Positions 32,737 to 40,745 of a stretch of 64,000 bases of DNA are shown here, piece after piece. The DNA comes from Poindextera sp036494815 (GTDB lineage Bacteria; Pseudomonadota; Alphaproteobacteria; Caulobacterales; Caulobacteraceae), in NCBI GenBank assembly GCA_036494815.1, contig DASXNV010000030.1, positions 1-64,000 of the forward strand, given 5' to 3'. How positions within the stretch are numbered: the stretch's first letter is position 1; the number at the start of each line of letters is the position of its first letter. The notes beneath the pieces are model-generated. The model searched no databases, was not told where the DNA came from, and saw only the letters and a program-made list of their open reading frames with translations. The translations under genes and the position numbers were made by a program.

Positions 32737-33333
32737 ATGCCCAAGGTTCTGAGCGCCGCCGAGATCGCCGATTTTCGCGAACGCCTGATCGACGCGGCCG
32801 AGCGGCTGTTCGCCGAGAAAGGACTGGAGGCGGTCAGCCTGCGCCAACTGGCCGGCGAACTGGAGGTCAGCCCCATGACCCCCTATCGTTATTTCAAGGA
32901 CAAGGACGAGATGCTGGCCGCCGTGCGGACCCGCGGCTTCGACCGGTTCGCCCAGGCCCTGGAGGACGCCTACGTCACGCCGGGCTCAGCGCCCCAGCGG
33001 GCCACCGCCGTGGCCGACGCCTATATTCGCTTCGCCTTCGAGCATCCCGCCGCCTATGGCCTGATGTTCGACCTGTGCGACAATCAAACCGGTTATCCGG
33101 ATTTGGTGCGCGCCAGCGAGCGGGCCGAGAAGACCATGACCGCCTATATTCGCCTGCTGATCGACGAGGGCCTGGCGGGCGGCGATCCGATCCTGATCGC
33201 CCACGCCTTCTGGGCGGCCATCCATGGCCTGGTCATGCTCAAGCTGAGCGGCAAGCTGGGGCCGAAGATCGATTTCGACACCGTACGCGGGGTCTTGTTT
33301 CAGGCCTTGATCCGGGGGGTCAGGCCGGCGTGA
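32737..33333 (+). CDS. TetR/AcrR-family transcriptional regulator
   Basis: The 198-residue protein has an N-terminal HTH (RLIDAAERLFAEKGLEAVSLRQLAGELEVSPMTPYRYFKDKDEMLAAV, about 14-60) and a TetR C-terminal ligand domain with WHG-type sequence (AAIHGLVMLKLSGKL). It is likely to repress itself and the divergent carotenoid oxygenase gene through the repeats at 32674-32698. The ligand is unknown. Its end overlaps the convergent 88-residue gene by 14 bases. Confidence 0.9.
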   Translation: MPKVLSAAEIADFRERLIDAAERLFAEKGLEAVSLRQLAGELEVSPMTPYRYFKDKDEMLAAVRTRGFDRFAQALEDAYVTPGSAPQRATAVADAYIRFAFEHPAAYGLMFDLCDNQTGYPDLVRASERAEKTMTAYIRLLIDEGLAGGDPILIAHAFWAAIHGLVMLKLSGKLGPKIDFDTVRGVLFQALIRGVRPA

Positions 33334-33586
33334 GGGTCATGATCCCGTCCGGCCGCCCTTTGGCGTCGATACTGATCCCGGCGGGATCGATCACCGCGCG
33401 CACGTTCTGGCGAAACACGTCCATCAGCGCCGAGCGGCTGACATTGACCGGCGCATCGAAGCGGATCGCATAGCGCCGTCCCAGGGGCTCGTGCTCGAAG
33501 CCCACGCCGGTCACCACCCCCTGAAAGGCGCGGCCGAGATAGTCGCCGCAAACGCGGTCGCCGGTGGTCGGCCATTCAAAGCTCAT
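33320..33586 (-). CDS. Conserved hypothetical protein, 88 aa
   Basis: I do not recognise the family. The 88-residue protein (MSFEWPTTGDRVCGDYLGRAFQGVVTG...) looks like a compact beta-rich cytoplasmic domain: GDRVCGDYLGRAFQGVVTGVGFEH, then RRYAIRFDAPVNVS, then MDVFRQNVRAVIDPAGISIDAKG. It has no signal peptide or membrane segment. A good promoter with an internal palindrome is directly upstream (33606-33634), so it is a real, separately controlled gene. It converges with tetR. Confidence 0.7.
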   Translation of the reverse strand: MSFEWPTTGDRVCGDYLGRAFQGVVTGVGFEHEPLGRRYAIRFDAPVNVSRSALMDVFRQNVRAVIDPAGISIDAKGRPDGIMTLTPA

Positions 33587-33605
33587 GACAAGGTCTCCGA
33601 GGCGG

Positions 33606-33634
33606 TGATTATTTTACCCGGGTATAATTGTCAA
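33606..33634 (-). promoter_or_regulatory. Promoter with a central palindromic operator
   Basis: On the minus strand TTGACA (33634-33629), a 17-base spacer and TAATCA (33611-33606) form a sigma-70-type promoter ending about 20 bases before the start of the 88-residue gene. TACCCGGGTA, a 10-base palindrome, fills the spacer at 33615-33624, where a repressor would occlude the polymerase. The same site could also affect the epoxide hydrolase gene on the plus strand. Confidence 0.55.
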
Positions 33635-33724
33635 GGCGCGTATTTTCTGACGCCCGCGTCACCGGCCGCTTGACCATCGCCGCGTCACCCCATCACGCTT
33701 GCCGCCAATCAAAGGGAGAGCGCC

Positions 33725-34876
33725 ATGTCAGCGGTGAAGCCGTTCGAGGTCCGGTGGTCGAAAGAAGAGGTCGACGCTGTTCTGGCCCAGGTGCGGGCCT
33801 ATCCCTTTGCGCCAGCGCCACAGACCGACAACGGCTGGGCCTATGGCTGCGACGCCACATTCCTGAAGGCGTTCTGCGCCCACTGGACCGAAGGCTACGA
33901 CTGGCGAAAGGCCGTGACCAATCTGAACCGCTTCCCGCAGTTCACGGCGCGGATCGAGGATTTCGACATCCATTTCGTGCATGTGGTCGGTGAAGCCCTT
34001 GGCAAGCGACCGCTGATCCTCAGCCACGGCTGGCCAGGCAGCCATTTCGAGTTCTGGAAATCGGTGGACAAGCTGGCCTATCCGTCCCGGCACGGCGGCG
34101 ATCCCAAGGACGCCTTCGATCTGGTCATTCCCTCCCTGCCCGGGTTCGGCTTCTCGTCCAAGCCCGCCAAGCCGTTTGGCCAGCGTGGGACGGCCCGGCT
34201 GTTCAACAGCCTGATGACCGACGTGCTCGGCTATGACCGCTATCTGGCCCAGGGCGGCGATTGGGGTAGCCTGGTCACCTCCTGGCTGGGCTATGACCAC
34301 AGCGACCACGCCCGGGCGATCCACCTGAACATGATCGGCTTTCGCCCCCAGGGCGGCCCGCAAAACGAAGCTGAAACCGCCTGGCTGGCCCGCACCCAGG
34401 CCGCCATGCAGATGTTCGGCGCCTATTTCGGCCTGCAGGTGTCAAAGCCTCAGTCCCTGGCCTGGCTCGGCGCCGGCAATCCGGTCGGCCAGGCGGCCTG
34501 GATCCTCGAGCGCTTCTACGACTGGTCGGATCTGAGGACCAAAAAACTGGACGAGGCCTACAGTCTCGATCAGCTGCTCACCAATGTGATGATCTATGTG
34601 ATGACCGGCTCCTTCACCACCGGCGCCTGGTATTACCGCGCCCTGCTCGAGGAAGGCGGCCTGCAGCAGATCGAAGGCGGGGTCCGCTGCGACACCCCCA
34701 CCGCCTTCGCCAACTTCCCGGGCGAGGCGCTCTATCAGGCGCCGCCGCGAAGCTGGGCCGAGCGGGCCTATAATATCAACCGCTGGACCGACATGCCTTC
34801 CGGCGGCCATTTCGGGGCCATGGAGGAGCCGGACCTGTTCGTGGCCGATCTGCGCGCCTGGGCGCGGGCGCTCTAA
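33725..34876 (+). CDS. Epoxide hydrolase-family alpha/beta hydrolase
   Basis: Protein of 383 residues with an epoxide hydrolase N-terminal domain (about 1-110) followed by the alpha/beta fold. The oxyanion HGWPGS is at 101-106, the nucleophile D179 in GGDWGS, and the catalytic His about 362 in SGGHFGAMEEP. The cap supplies the ring-opening tyrosines. It would hydrate epoxides to diols in the cytoplasm; the substrate is unknown. It may share regulation with the palindrome at 33615. It has the length of bacterial microsomal-type relatives. Confidence 0.9.
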   Translation: MSAVKPFEVRWSKEEVDAVLAQVRAYPFAPAPQTDNGWAYGCDATFLKAFCAHWTEGYDWRKAVTNLNRFPQFTARIEDFDIHFVHVVGEALGKRPLILSHGWPGSHFEFWKSVDKLAYPSRHGGDPKDAFDLVIPSLPGFGFSSKPAKPFGQRGTARLFNSLMTDVLGYDRYLAQGGDWGSLVTSWLGYDHSDHARAIHLNMIGFRPQGGPQNEAETAWLARTQAAMQMFGAYFGLQVSKPQSLAWLGAGNPVGQAAWILERFYDWSDLRTKKLDEAYSLDQLLTNVMIYVMTGSFTTGAWYYRALLEEGGLQQIEGGVRCDTPTAFANFPGEALYQAPPRSWAERAYNINRWTDMPSGGHFGAMEEPDLFVADLRAWARAL

Positions 34877-34920
34877 AAATCATCTGGCGCGGGTTGGCCG
34901 CGGGCGGGTAAAGGCCGTCC

Positions 34921-35931
34921 ATGACCCGTCGCTTCGATTTCGCCTCCGACAACACCGCCAGCGCCGCGCCTGAGGCGCTGGAGGCCCTGATCGCCGCCAA
35001 TACCGGCGCTGCCGACTCCTATGGCGAAGACACTTGGTCCGCGCGGGCCGCCAACCTGGTGCGCGGCCTGCTGGATACCGACGCCGAGGTGCGCTTCGTC
35101 GCCTCAGGCACCGCCGCCAATGCGGTGGCGGTCGCCGCCCTGTGCCGCCCGTTTGAGGCCATACTCGCCCATCAATACGCCCATATCGGCACGAACGAGG
35201 CGGGCGCGCCGACCTATTTTGGCCAGGGCCTGCAGATCCGCGGCCTGCCCGGCCAGTCCGGCCGCATCGACCCCGCTGCTCTGATCGTAGCGCTGGCCGA
35301 GCCCGATTCCGCCCACACCCAGGCGCCGGCCGCCCTGTCTGTGACCCAGGCCACCGAACTGGGCGCGATCTACACGGCCGAGCATCTCGCCAGCCTGACC
35401 GGCCCGGCCAAGGCCAGGGGCCTGGGCGTGCATATGGACGGCGCGCGCCTAGCCAACGCCATCGCCGCCGGCTTCGACCCCAAGACCATCGAGGACCTGG
35501 GCGTCGATCTGCTCGTGGTGGGCGGGACCAAGGCCGGCATGACACCCACCGAGGCCCTGGTGATCTTCGACAAGGCCCTGGCCCGCCGCTTCGACGCCCG
35601 GCTGAAGATGTCCGGGCAATTGCCGTCCAAGAGCCGGTTCTATTCGGCGCCCTGGATTGGCATGCTGGAGAGCGGCGCCTTTACAGGCCGCGCCCGACAC
35701 GCCAACGCCATGGCCCAAAAGCTGGCCGCGGAGTCGGGCCTGGACCTGGCCCATCCGGTGGAGACAAACGGCGTCTTCGCCTGGATGAGCGCCGACCACC
35801 ACGCCCGGCTGACCAAGGCCGGATGGGAGGTTTACGCCCAGGACGACGGCTCGATCCGCTTCATGTGCTCCTGGGCCACCACCGAAGCGGCGGTGGAAGA
35901 ACTGGCGACGGCGATCAGAGGGCTGGCGTAG
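34921..35931 (+). CDS. Low-specificity L-threonine aldolase
   Basis: PLP-dependent beta-eliminating lyase fold of 336 residues: FASDNTASAAPEALEAL at the start, ASGTAANAVAVAALC (about 61-75), HMDGARLANAIAAG (about 170-183) and the PLP lysine K204 in GGTKAGM. It would cleave L-threonine/allo-threonine to glycine and acetaldehyde. It lies 44 bases after the epoxide hydrolase gene on the same strand and may be co-transcribed. Confidence 0.9.
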   Translation: MTRRFDFASDNTASAAPEALEALIAANTGAADSYGEDTWSARAANLVRGLLDTDAEVRFVASGTAANAVAVAALCRPFEAILAHQYAHIGTNEAGAPTYFGQGLQIRGLPGQSGRIDPAALIVALAEPDSAHTQAPAALSVTQATELGAIYTAEHLASLTGPAKARGLGVHMDGARLANAIAAGFDPKTIEDLGVDLLVVGGTKAGMTPTEALVIFDKALARRFDARLKMSGQLPSKSRFYSAPWIGMLESGAFTGRARHANAMAQKLAAESGLDLAHPVETNGVFAWMSADHHARLTKAGWEVYAQDDGSIRFMCSWATTEAAVEELATAIRGLA

Positions 35932-35953
35932 CGGGCGTTGCTTCGCCAGCGAC

Positions 35954-36214
35954 CTACGACTTCAAGGCCGCGTCTCTGAGCGCCTGGTTGATACGGGACT
36001 GCCATCCAGCGCCGCCAGCCTTGAACTTCTCCACCACCTCGCGGTCAAGCCGCAGCGTCACTTGCAGCTTGGGATCGCTCGATTTCGGCCGCCCACGCCG
36101 GATGAGATCGCCGCCGCGGCGGATTTCCGCTTTGTCGAAAAAGGCGCCATCCAATTTCGGCGCGTCGTCTGGATCAACCCATGCGCGGACGCCATCTTTG
36201 AGCTTCGCGCTCAT
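35954..36214 (-). CDS. brnA: BrnA-type antitoxin
   Basis: BrnA antitoxin of about 86 residues. Its C-terminal ribbon-helix-helix (LQVTLRLDREVVEKFKAGGAGWQSRINQALRDA) is the DNA-binding part; the N-terminal region binds BrnT. ATG 36214 is preferred because GAGG is seven bases upstream; ATG 36220 is also in frame. It overlaps the 3' end of brnT by about 41 bases, which implies translational coupling. Together with BrnT it would repress the operon through the repeats at 36453-36492. Confidence 0.87.
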   Translation of the reverse strand: MSAKLKDGVRAWVDPDDAPKLDGAFFDKAEIRRGGDLIRRGRPKSSDPKLQVTLRLDREVVEKFKAGGAGWQSRINQALRDAALKS

Positions 36215-36446
36215 GAGCATGCCTCATTGAAATAATGCGTCGACCGGTCGGCGCTGGCGGCCAGACCACGACGACCAGTCGGCCATCCAGAAATCCAGCC
36301 ATTATGTAACGGGGCTGCGGATTCTGGCGTCGATCGTCATCGACAGTCGCCGTCAGATCCGAAAACACCTTGCCAGCGTCCGCGAAATCCAATCGGCGTT
36401 CCCTGAGCGTCGCCTCCGGCTTAGCTGGGTCGAACGGAATCTGCAT
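36174..36446 (-). CDS. brnT: BrnT-type RNase toxin
   Basis: BrnT toxins are RelE-like ribonucleases. The 90-residue protein shows the pattern PFDPAKPEATLRERRLDFADAGKVF, DDRRQNPQPRYIMAGFLDGRLVVVVW and RRIISMRHAHEREAQRW. It is the first gene of the operon, as is usual for this family. There is no Shine-Dalgarno sequence before ATG 36446, and the predicted transcription start falls on or next to the start codon, so the message may be leaderless. Confidence 0.87.
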   Translation of the reverse strand: MQIPFDPAKPEATLRERRLDFADAGKVFSDLTATVDDDRRQNPQPRYIMAGFLDGRLVVVVWPPAPTGRRIISMRHAHEREAQRWRPRMG

Positions 36447-36452
36447 TTATTC

Positions 36453-36492
36453 TGTAGCTACATTAAATGAGAGAGTCAATATTCGTAGCTAC
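36453..36492 (-). promoter_or_regulatory. brnTA operator: two GTAGCTAC palindromes
   Basis: TGTAGCTACA (36453-36462) and GTAGCTAC (36485-36492) are two copies of the same palindrome, centred 31 bases apart (three helix turns) and each followed by an A/T-rich ATTAAAT or ATAAAT. Between them, on the minus strand, TTGACT (36479-36474) and a TACAGA -10 (36456-36451) give a promoter whose -10 overlaps the proximal palindrome. Confidence 0.65.
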
Positions 36493-36530
36493 ATAAATAG
36501 ACACAATTCGACACCGCATCTTGTTCGACC

Positions 36531-37508
36531 TCACACCACGCAGCGATCCAGCCGGTTCTTGATGATGCTTTCGGCGTCGGCGACGATCCGTTCGACCAGT
36601 TCCTTGACCGTGGGGATGTCGTGGATCAGGCCCTGGATCATGCCGGCGGACCAGATGCCCAGGTCGGGATCGCCCTCCTCATAGACGGTGCGGCCGCGCG
36701 CGCCGGCCACCAATTCGCGAACGTCCTCGAAGGTGGCCCCGCCGCGGCGTTCGATCTCCACAACCTGCTGGCTGACGGCGTTGCGGGCAACCCGGGCGGT
36801 GTTGTGCAGGGTGCGGAAGATCAGGTCGGTGGCGCGCTCGTCATTGGCCACCATCTGCTGTTTGACGTTGTCGTGGATCGCCGCTTCCTGGGTGGCGCAG
36901 AAGCGCGTGCCCATATTGATGCCGTCAGCGCCCAGGGCAAGGGCCGCCACCAGGCCGCGCCCATCGCCAAAGCCGCCCGAAGCCAGCATGGGAATCTTGA
37001 TCTTGTCGGCGGCGGCGGGGATCAGGATCAGGCCGGGAATGTCGTCCTCGCCCGGATGGCCGGCGCACTCGAAGCCGTCGATGGAGATGGCGTCCACGCC
37101 CATCCGCTCCGCCGACAGAGCGTGGCGCACGGCGGTGCATTTGTGGATCACCTTGATCCCGTGCTTCTTGAATTCGTCCACGTGTTCCTGCGGCTTGTAG
37201 CCGGCGGTCTCGACGACCTTGATCCCGGCCTCGATGATGGCCGCACGATATTCGGCGTAGGGCGGCGGCTTGATCGCCGGAAGGATGGTCAGGTTCACGC
37301 CGAACGGCTTGTCGGTCATCTCCCGGCAGCGCGCGATTTCCTTGGTCAGGTCCTCAGGCGTCGGCTGGGTCAGCGCAGTGATGAAGCCGAGCGCGCCAGA
37401 ATTGGCCACGGCCGCGACCAGGCCCGCACGGCCGATCCACTGCATGCCGCCCTGGGCGATGGGGTGCTCGACTCCGAAGAGTTCGGTGAAGCGGGTCTTG
37501 ATGGCCAT
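36531..37508 (-). CDS. Nitronate monooxygenase-like FMN oxidoreductase
   Basis: The 325-residue TIM-barrel flavoprotein matches the NAD(P)H-dependent flavin oxidoreductase/nitronate monooxygenase group. Features: HPIAQGGMQWIG (about 15-26), KPFGVNLTI, the conserved GFECAGHPGEDDI (about 144-156, His near the flavin), ASGGFGDGRGL and ALGADGINMGTRF for FMN phosphate binding. Physiological substrates are uncertain; members oxidise nitronates or reduce quinones. It is 61 bases from accA on the same strand. Confidence 0.88.
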   Translation of the reverse strand: MAIKTRFTELFGVEHPIAQGGMQWIGRAGLVAAVANSGALGFITALTQPTPEDLTKEIARCREMTDKPFGVNLTILPAIKPPPYAEYRAAIIEAGIKVVETAGYKPQEHVDEFKKHGIKVIHKCTAVRHALSAERMGVDAISIDGFECAGHPGEDDIPGLILIPAAADKIKIPMLASGGFGDGRGLVAALALGADGINMGTRFCATQEAAIHDNVKQQMVANDERATDLIFRTLHNTARVARNAVSQQVVEIERRGGATFEDVRELVAGARGRTVYEEGDPDLGIWSAGMIQGLIHDIPTVKELVERIVADAESIIKNRLDRCVV

Positions 37509-37569
37509 GACGTCTTCCCTTTGGTTTTGGGTAGACTATCGGGCGGCGCCCCAACGTCAGGCAAGCCTG

Positions 37570-38532
37570 TTAGGCGTGTCCACCCCTGCCGATGGCGTAG
37601 AACCGCTCTGCCCGTTGCCGGCGCAAGGCGTCGGGCGACAGGTCCGCCAGGGCGCTCAATTCTTCTTCGATCACGTCGCCGACCCGGCTCACCATCACGT
37701 CCGGGGCGGAATGAGCCCCGCCGGGAGGCTCAGGAATGATGCGGTCGACGATCCTGGGACCGATCAGGTCCTGGGCGGTGATCTTCATGGCTGCGGCCAT
37801 GCGCGGGGCCTGGGCGCGGTCGCGAAAAAGGATCGAGGCGCCTGCTTCCGGCGAGGCCACCGAATAGACGGCGTGTTCCAAGATCAGCACCTTGTTGGCC
37901 GCGGCGATGCCCAGGGCCCCGCCGGAGCCGCCTTCGCCCGTGATGGTGGCGATCATCGGCGTGCCCAGGGTCAGGCAGCGTTCGGTGGAGCGGGCGATAG
38001 CCTCGCCCTGGCCGCGCTCCTCGGCGCCGATGCCAGGATAGGCGCCCGAGGTGTCGACGAAGCTGATCACCGGCAGATTGAACTGCTCGGCCATGTCCAT
38101 CAGCCGTATGGCCTTGCGGTAGCCCTCCGGCCGGGCGCTACCGAAATTGTGCTTGATGCGGGTGGTGGTGTCGTGGCCCTTTTCATGGCCCATGACCACC
38201 ACGGGCGCGCCGCGAAAACGGCCCAGGCCACCGATGATCGCCTGGTCGTCGCCAAAGCGGCGATCGCCGCGCAGCTCCACATAATCGTCGATCAGGCCGG
38301 CGATGTAGTGGATGCAATGCGGCCGTTCCGGATGCCGCGCGACCTGAGTCTTTTGCCAGGTGTCCAGTTTGGAATAGGCGTCGCGCCGCATGGCGTCCAC
38401 GCGGGTGCGCAGCGCCTCGATCTCGGAGTCGAAAGCGCCGGGTCCGGCGCTGTCCGACAGTTTCGAGAGTTCGTCGATCTTGGCTTCCAGGTCGGCGATC
38501 GGCCGTTCGAAGTCCAGGTAATGCGCGGCCAT
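37570..38532 (-). CDS. accA: Acetyl-CoA carboxylase carboxyltransferase subunit alpha
   Basis: AccA forms the carboxyltransferase with AccD for malonyl-CoA synthesis. ATG 38532 gives the standard 320-residue protein (MAAHYLDFERPIADLEAKIDELSKL start); the open frame extends 30 residues further but that part is not conserved. Family sequence: HPERPHCIHYI, GDRRFGDDQAIIGGLGRFRGAPVVVMGHEKG, YPGIGAEERGQGEAIARS and VTGEGGSGGALGIAAANKVLILEHAVYSVASPE-like block. Core essential gene; the neighbourhood with xerD and aroK is typical of Caulobacter relatives. Confidence 0.96.
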   Translation of the reverse strand: MAAHYLDFERPIADLEAKIDELSKLSDSAGPGAFDSEIEALRTRVDAMRRDAYSKLDTWQKTQVARHPERPHCIHYIAGLIDDYVELRGDRRFGDDQAIIGGLGRFRGAPVVVMGHEKGHDTTTRIKHNFGSARPEGYRKAIRLMDMAEQFNLPVISFVDTSGAYPGIGAEERGQGEAIARSTERCLTLGTPMIATITGEGGSGGALGIAAANKVLILEHAVYSVASPEAGASILFRDRAQAPRMAAAMKITAQDLIGPRIVDRIIPEPPGGAHSAPDVMVSRVGDVIEEELSALADLSPDALRRQRAERFYAIGRGGHA

Positions 38533-38708
38533 GCGGTCCTTTGGCGTCGCCGTGGGCGAAGCGGCGGAAGTTAAGCGCGATGACGTCGCGCGACAAGCGG
38601 CTAGGCTTTGGTGTCTGGCCAAAGTCGCTTTGGGGCGCGCAACGCCGGGCGGACCTGTTCAACGATCCGCCTGTGCGCCACGTTCCAAACCGCTCGCCGC
38701 GGCGACGC

Positions 38709-39695
38709 TTATCGCCCGACCATGCTCATCATCGCCTCGGTATAGCGCTCGCCCGCCACCTTCTCGGCCGGCGCGGCGTCGGCGATGGCCTTCAGGTCCG
38801 CCGCGGACAATTCCACGTCGGCCGCGCCGGCATTGTCCTCCAGATGGGCGATCTTGCGTGCGCCGGGGATCGGCGCGATGTCGTCGCCCTGATGCAGAAG
38901 CCAGGCCAGGGCCAGCTGAGCTGGGGTCGCGCCCTTAGCTTCAGCCAGGCGCTTGAGCGCATCCACCAAGGCCATGTTGCGCGCCATGTTGTCGGCCTGG
39001 AAACGCGGCAGGGAGCGGCGAAAGTCGCTGGTTTCAAACGCGTCGGCCGATGTGATCTTGCCCGTCAGGAAGCCGCGGCCCAGGGGGCTGTAGGGCACAA
39101 AGCCGATGCCAAGCTCGCGGCACAGGGGCAGGATCTCGTCCTCCGGGTCCCGGGTCCACAGGGAATACTCCGATTGCAGAGCGGTGATCGGATGGGTGGC
39201 GTGGGCGCGGCGAATGGTGTCGGCGCCGGCCTCGGACAATCCCAAAAAGCGCACCTTGCCGGCCGTGACCAGCTCGGCCATGGCCCCGACCGTTTCCTCG
39301 ATCGGCACCGATGGGTCCACGCGATGCTGATAGAACAGATCGATGTGATCGACCCCCAGCCGCTGCAGCGAGGCGTCAGCCACGGCGCGGACGTTTTCCG
39401 GCCGGCTATCCGTCCCGCCCAGACGCTGGCCGTTGGCCAATTTGAATCCGAACTTGGTGGCGATCACCAGCCCGTCGCGGCGCGAACTGAGCGAGCGGCC
39501 AAGCAGTTGCTCATTGGTGTAAGGCCCGTAGATCTCAGCGGTGTCGAAGAAGTTGATCCCCAACTCCAGCGCTCGATCCAGCGCCGCCAGGCATTCGCGC
39601 TCATCGCTGGTTCCATAGGCGAAGGTCATGCCCATGCAGCCGAGGCCGATGGCCGAAACTTCAGGTCCGTTCGCACCGAGGGTTCGCATTTTCAT
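38709..39695 (-). CDS. Aldo/keto reductase
   Basis: NADPH-dependent reductase of 328 residues, AKR13-like. Catalytic tetrad: D51 and Y56 in FFDTAEIYG, K81 in IATKFGF and H123 in FYQHRVDPS. NADP binding is suggested by the IPGARKIAHLEDN stretch near the C-terminus. Carbonyl substrate unknown. It stands between accA and xerD, with gaps of about 175 and 140 bases that hold no supported gene. Confidence 0.92.
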   Translation of the reverse strand: MKMRTLGANGPEVSAIGLGCMGMTFAYGTSDERECLAALDRALELGINFFDTAEIYGPYTNEQLLGRSLSSRRDGLVIATKFGFKLANGQRLGGTDSRPENVRAVADASLQRLGVDHIDLFYQHRVDPSVPIEETVGAMAELVTAGKVRFLGLSEAGADTIRRAHATHPITALQSEYSLWTRDPEDEILPLCRELGIGFVPYSPLGRGFLTGKITSADAFETSDFRRSLPRFQADNMARNMALVDALKRLAEAKGATPAQLALAWLLHQGDDIAPIPGARKIAHLEDNAGAADVELSAADLKAIADAAPAEKVAGERYTEAMMSMVGR

Positions 39696-39833
39696 GGGTG
39701 GGCTCCGCTTGAGGTGGGATAGCCCACCCTAACCCCCGCCAGCCTGCCTAACCACCGCCAGCCCGCGCATAACCCGATCAATCGTCCACAGGCTGATGAG
39801 ATAATCTCACCGATTGAGGCCTTGTGTGGCGGC

Positions 39834-40745
39834 TCAGCGCTTCTTAGCGAGCGGATGGGCGCCTTCCACCACCGCCCGCAGCCGATCTCCGGTGACGTGG
39901 GTGTAGATCTGGGTGGTGGCGATGTCTGCGTGGCCCAACAGCTTCTGCACCGTGCGCAGGTCGGCGCCGCCTTCCAGCAGGTGGGTGGCGAAGGCGTGGC
40001 GCAAGCTGTGCGGACTGACCTTGGCCGGGTCGATCCCGGCGGCCAGGGCGGACTCATCCAACATCTGGGCGAAACGGCGGGCGGTCAGCCGGCCACCCTG
40101 GCCGCGGGAGGCGAAAAGCCACGGGCTGTCCTTCAGCCCCTTGGCGAAGAAATGCGGGCGCACCGGCAAATAGACCTTCACCGCCTCGCGCGCGGCGTTG
40201 TTGAGGGGCGCCAACCGCTCCTTGCCGCCCTTGCCCTTGACGATCAGATAGGCCGGATCGCGCGCCACCGCCGCCAGGGGCAGGGCCAAAAGCTCAGAGA
40301 TGCGAAGGCCCGAGGCGTAGAGCAGCTCGACCATGCAGCCGAGGCGCAGGCCCGCCGCTCCGTACCGCGCGGTGGCCGCGGCGATGATCCTGTCCACCTC
40401 TTCCCGCGCCAGGATCTTGGGCAGGGGCCGGCCCTTTTTCGGCGCATCCACCCGGCGCGCCGGATCGTCCTTGCGCCAGCCCTCGCCGAGTACGAAGCGG
40501 TAGAAGCCACGCAGGGACGCCCGTCGCCGGGCCGCCGTGGCCGGCGACAGGCCGCGAACCCCCAGGGCGGCGAAATAGGCCTCCACATCCTCGGCCTCGG
40601 CGTCGGCCAGGTCCCGGCCCCGGCCGGCCAGAAAGCCTGAAGCATCCTCCAGATCCTTGGCGTAGGCGGTCAGGGTGTTGCGGGCGGCGGCGCGCTCCAC
40701 CGCCATCATCTCCAAAAACGCGTCGAGCCAGCCGGCCGCGCTCAT
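39834..40745 (-). CDS. xerD: Site-specific tyrosine recombinase XerD
   Basis: With XerC it resolves chromosome dimers at dif. The 303-residue protein has the SAM-like N-domain (about 1-90) and all catalytic residues: R148 (SGLRISE), K172 (KGKGGKER), H246 and R249 (SPHSLRHAFA), H272 (LLGHADI) and nucleophile Y281 (TTQIYTHV). Size and context mark it as the housekeeping enzyme rather than a phage integrase. It begins one base within the end of the upstream exported-protein gene. Confidence 0.92.
   Translation of the reverse strand: MSAAGWLDAFLEMMAVERAAARNTLTAYAKDLEDASGFLAGRGRDLADAEAEDVEAYFAALGVRGLSPATAARRRASLRGFYRFVLGEGWRKDDPARRVDAPKKGRPLPKILAREEVDRIIAAATARYGAAGLRLGCMVELLYASGLRISELLALPLAAVARDPAYLIVKGKGGKERLAPLNNAAREAVKVYLPVRPHFFAKGLKDSPWLFASRGQGGRLTARRFAQMLDESALAAGIDPAKVSPHSLRHAFATHLLEGGADLRTVQKLLGHADIATTQIYTHVTGDRLRAVVEGAHPLAKKR

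Noticed and set aside
31134..33473. A 779-codon plus-strand frame across the carotenoid oxygenase region
   Set aside because: It runs antisense through the oxygenase with its four iron histidines and out of frame through tetR. No domain is visible.
38581..38708. Open frame starting MTSRDKRLGFGVWP between accA and the aldo/keto reductase
   Set aside because: It continues antisense through the reductase gene, has no ribosome-binding site I trust and no family similarity.
39834..40745. Tyrosine recombinase as a sign of a prophage or integrative element
   Set aside because: Length, sequence and the accA/aroK setting identify the housekeeping XerD. No phage or attachment-site features are nearby.
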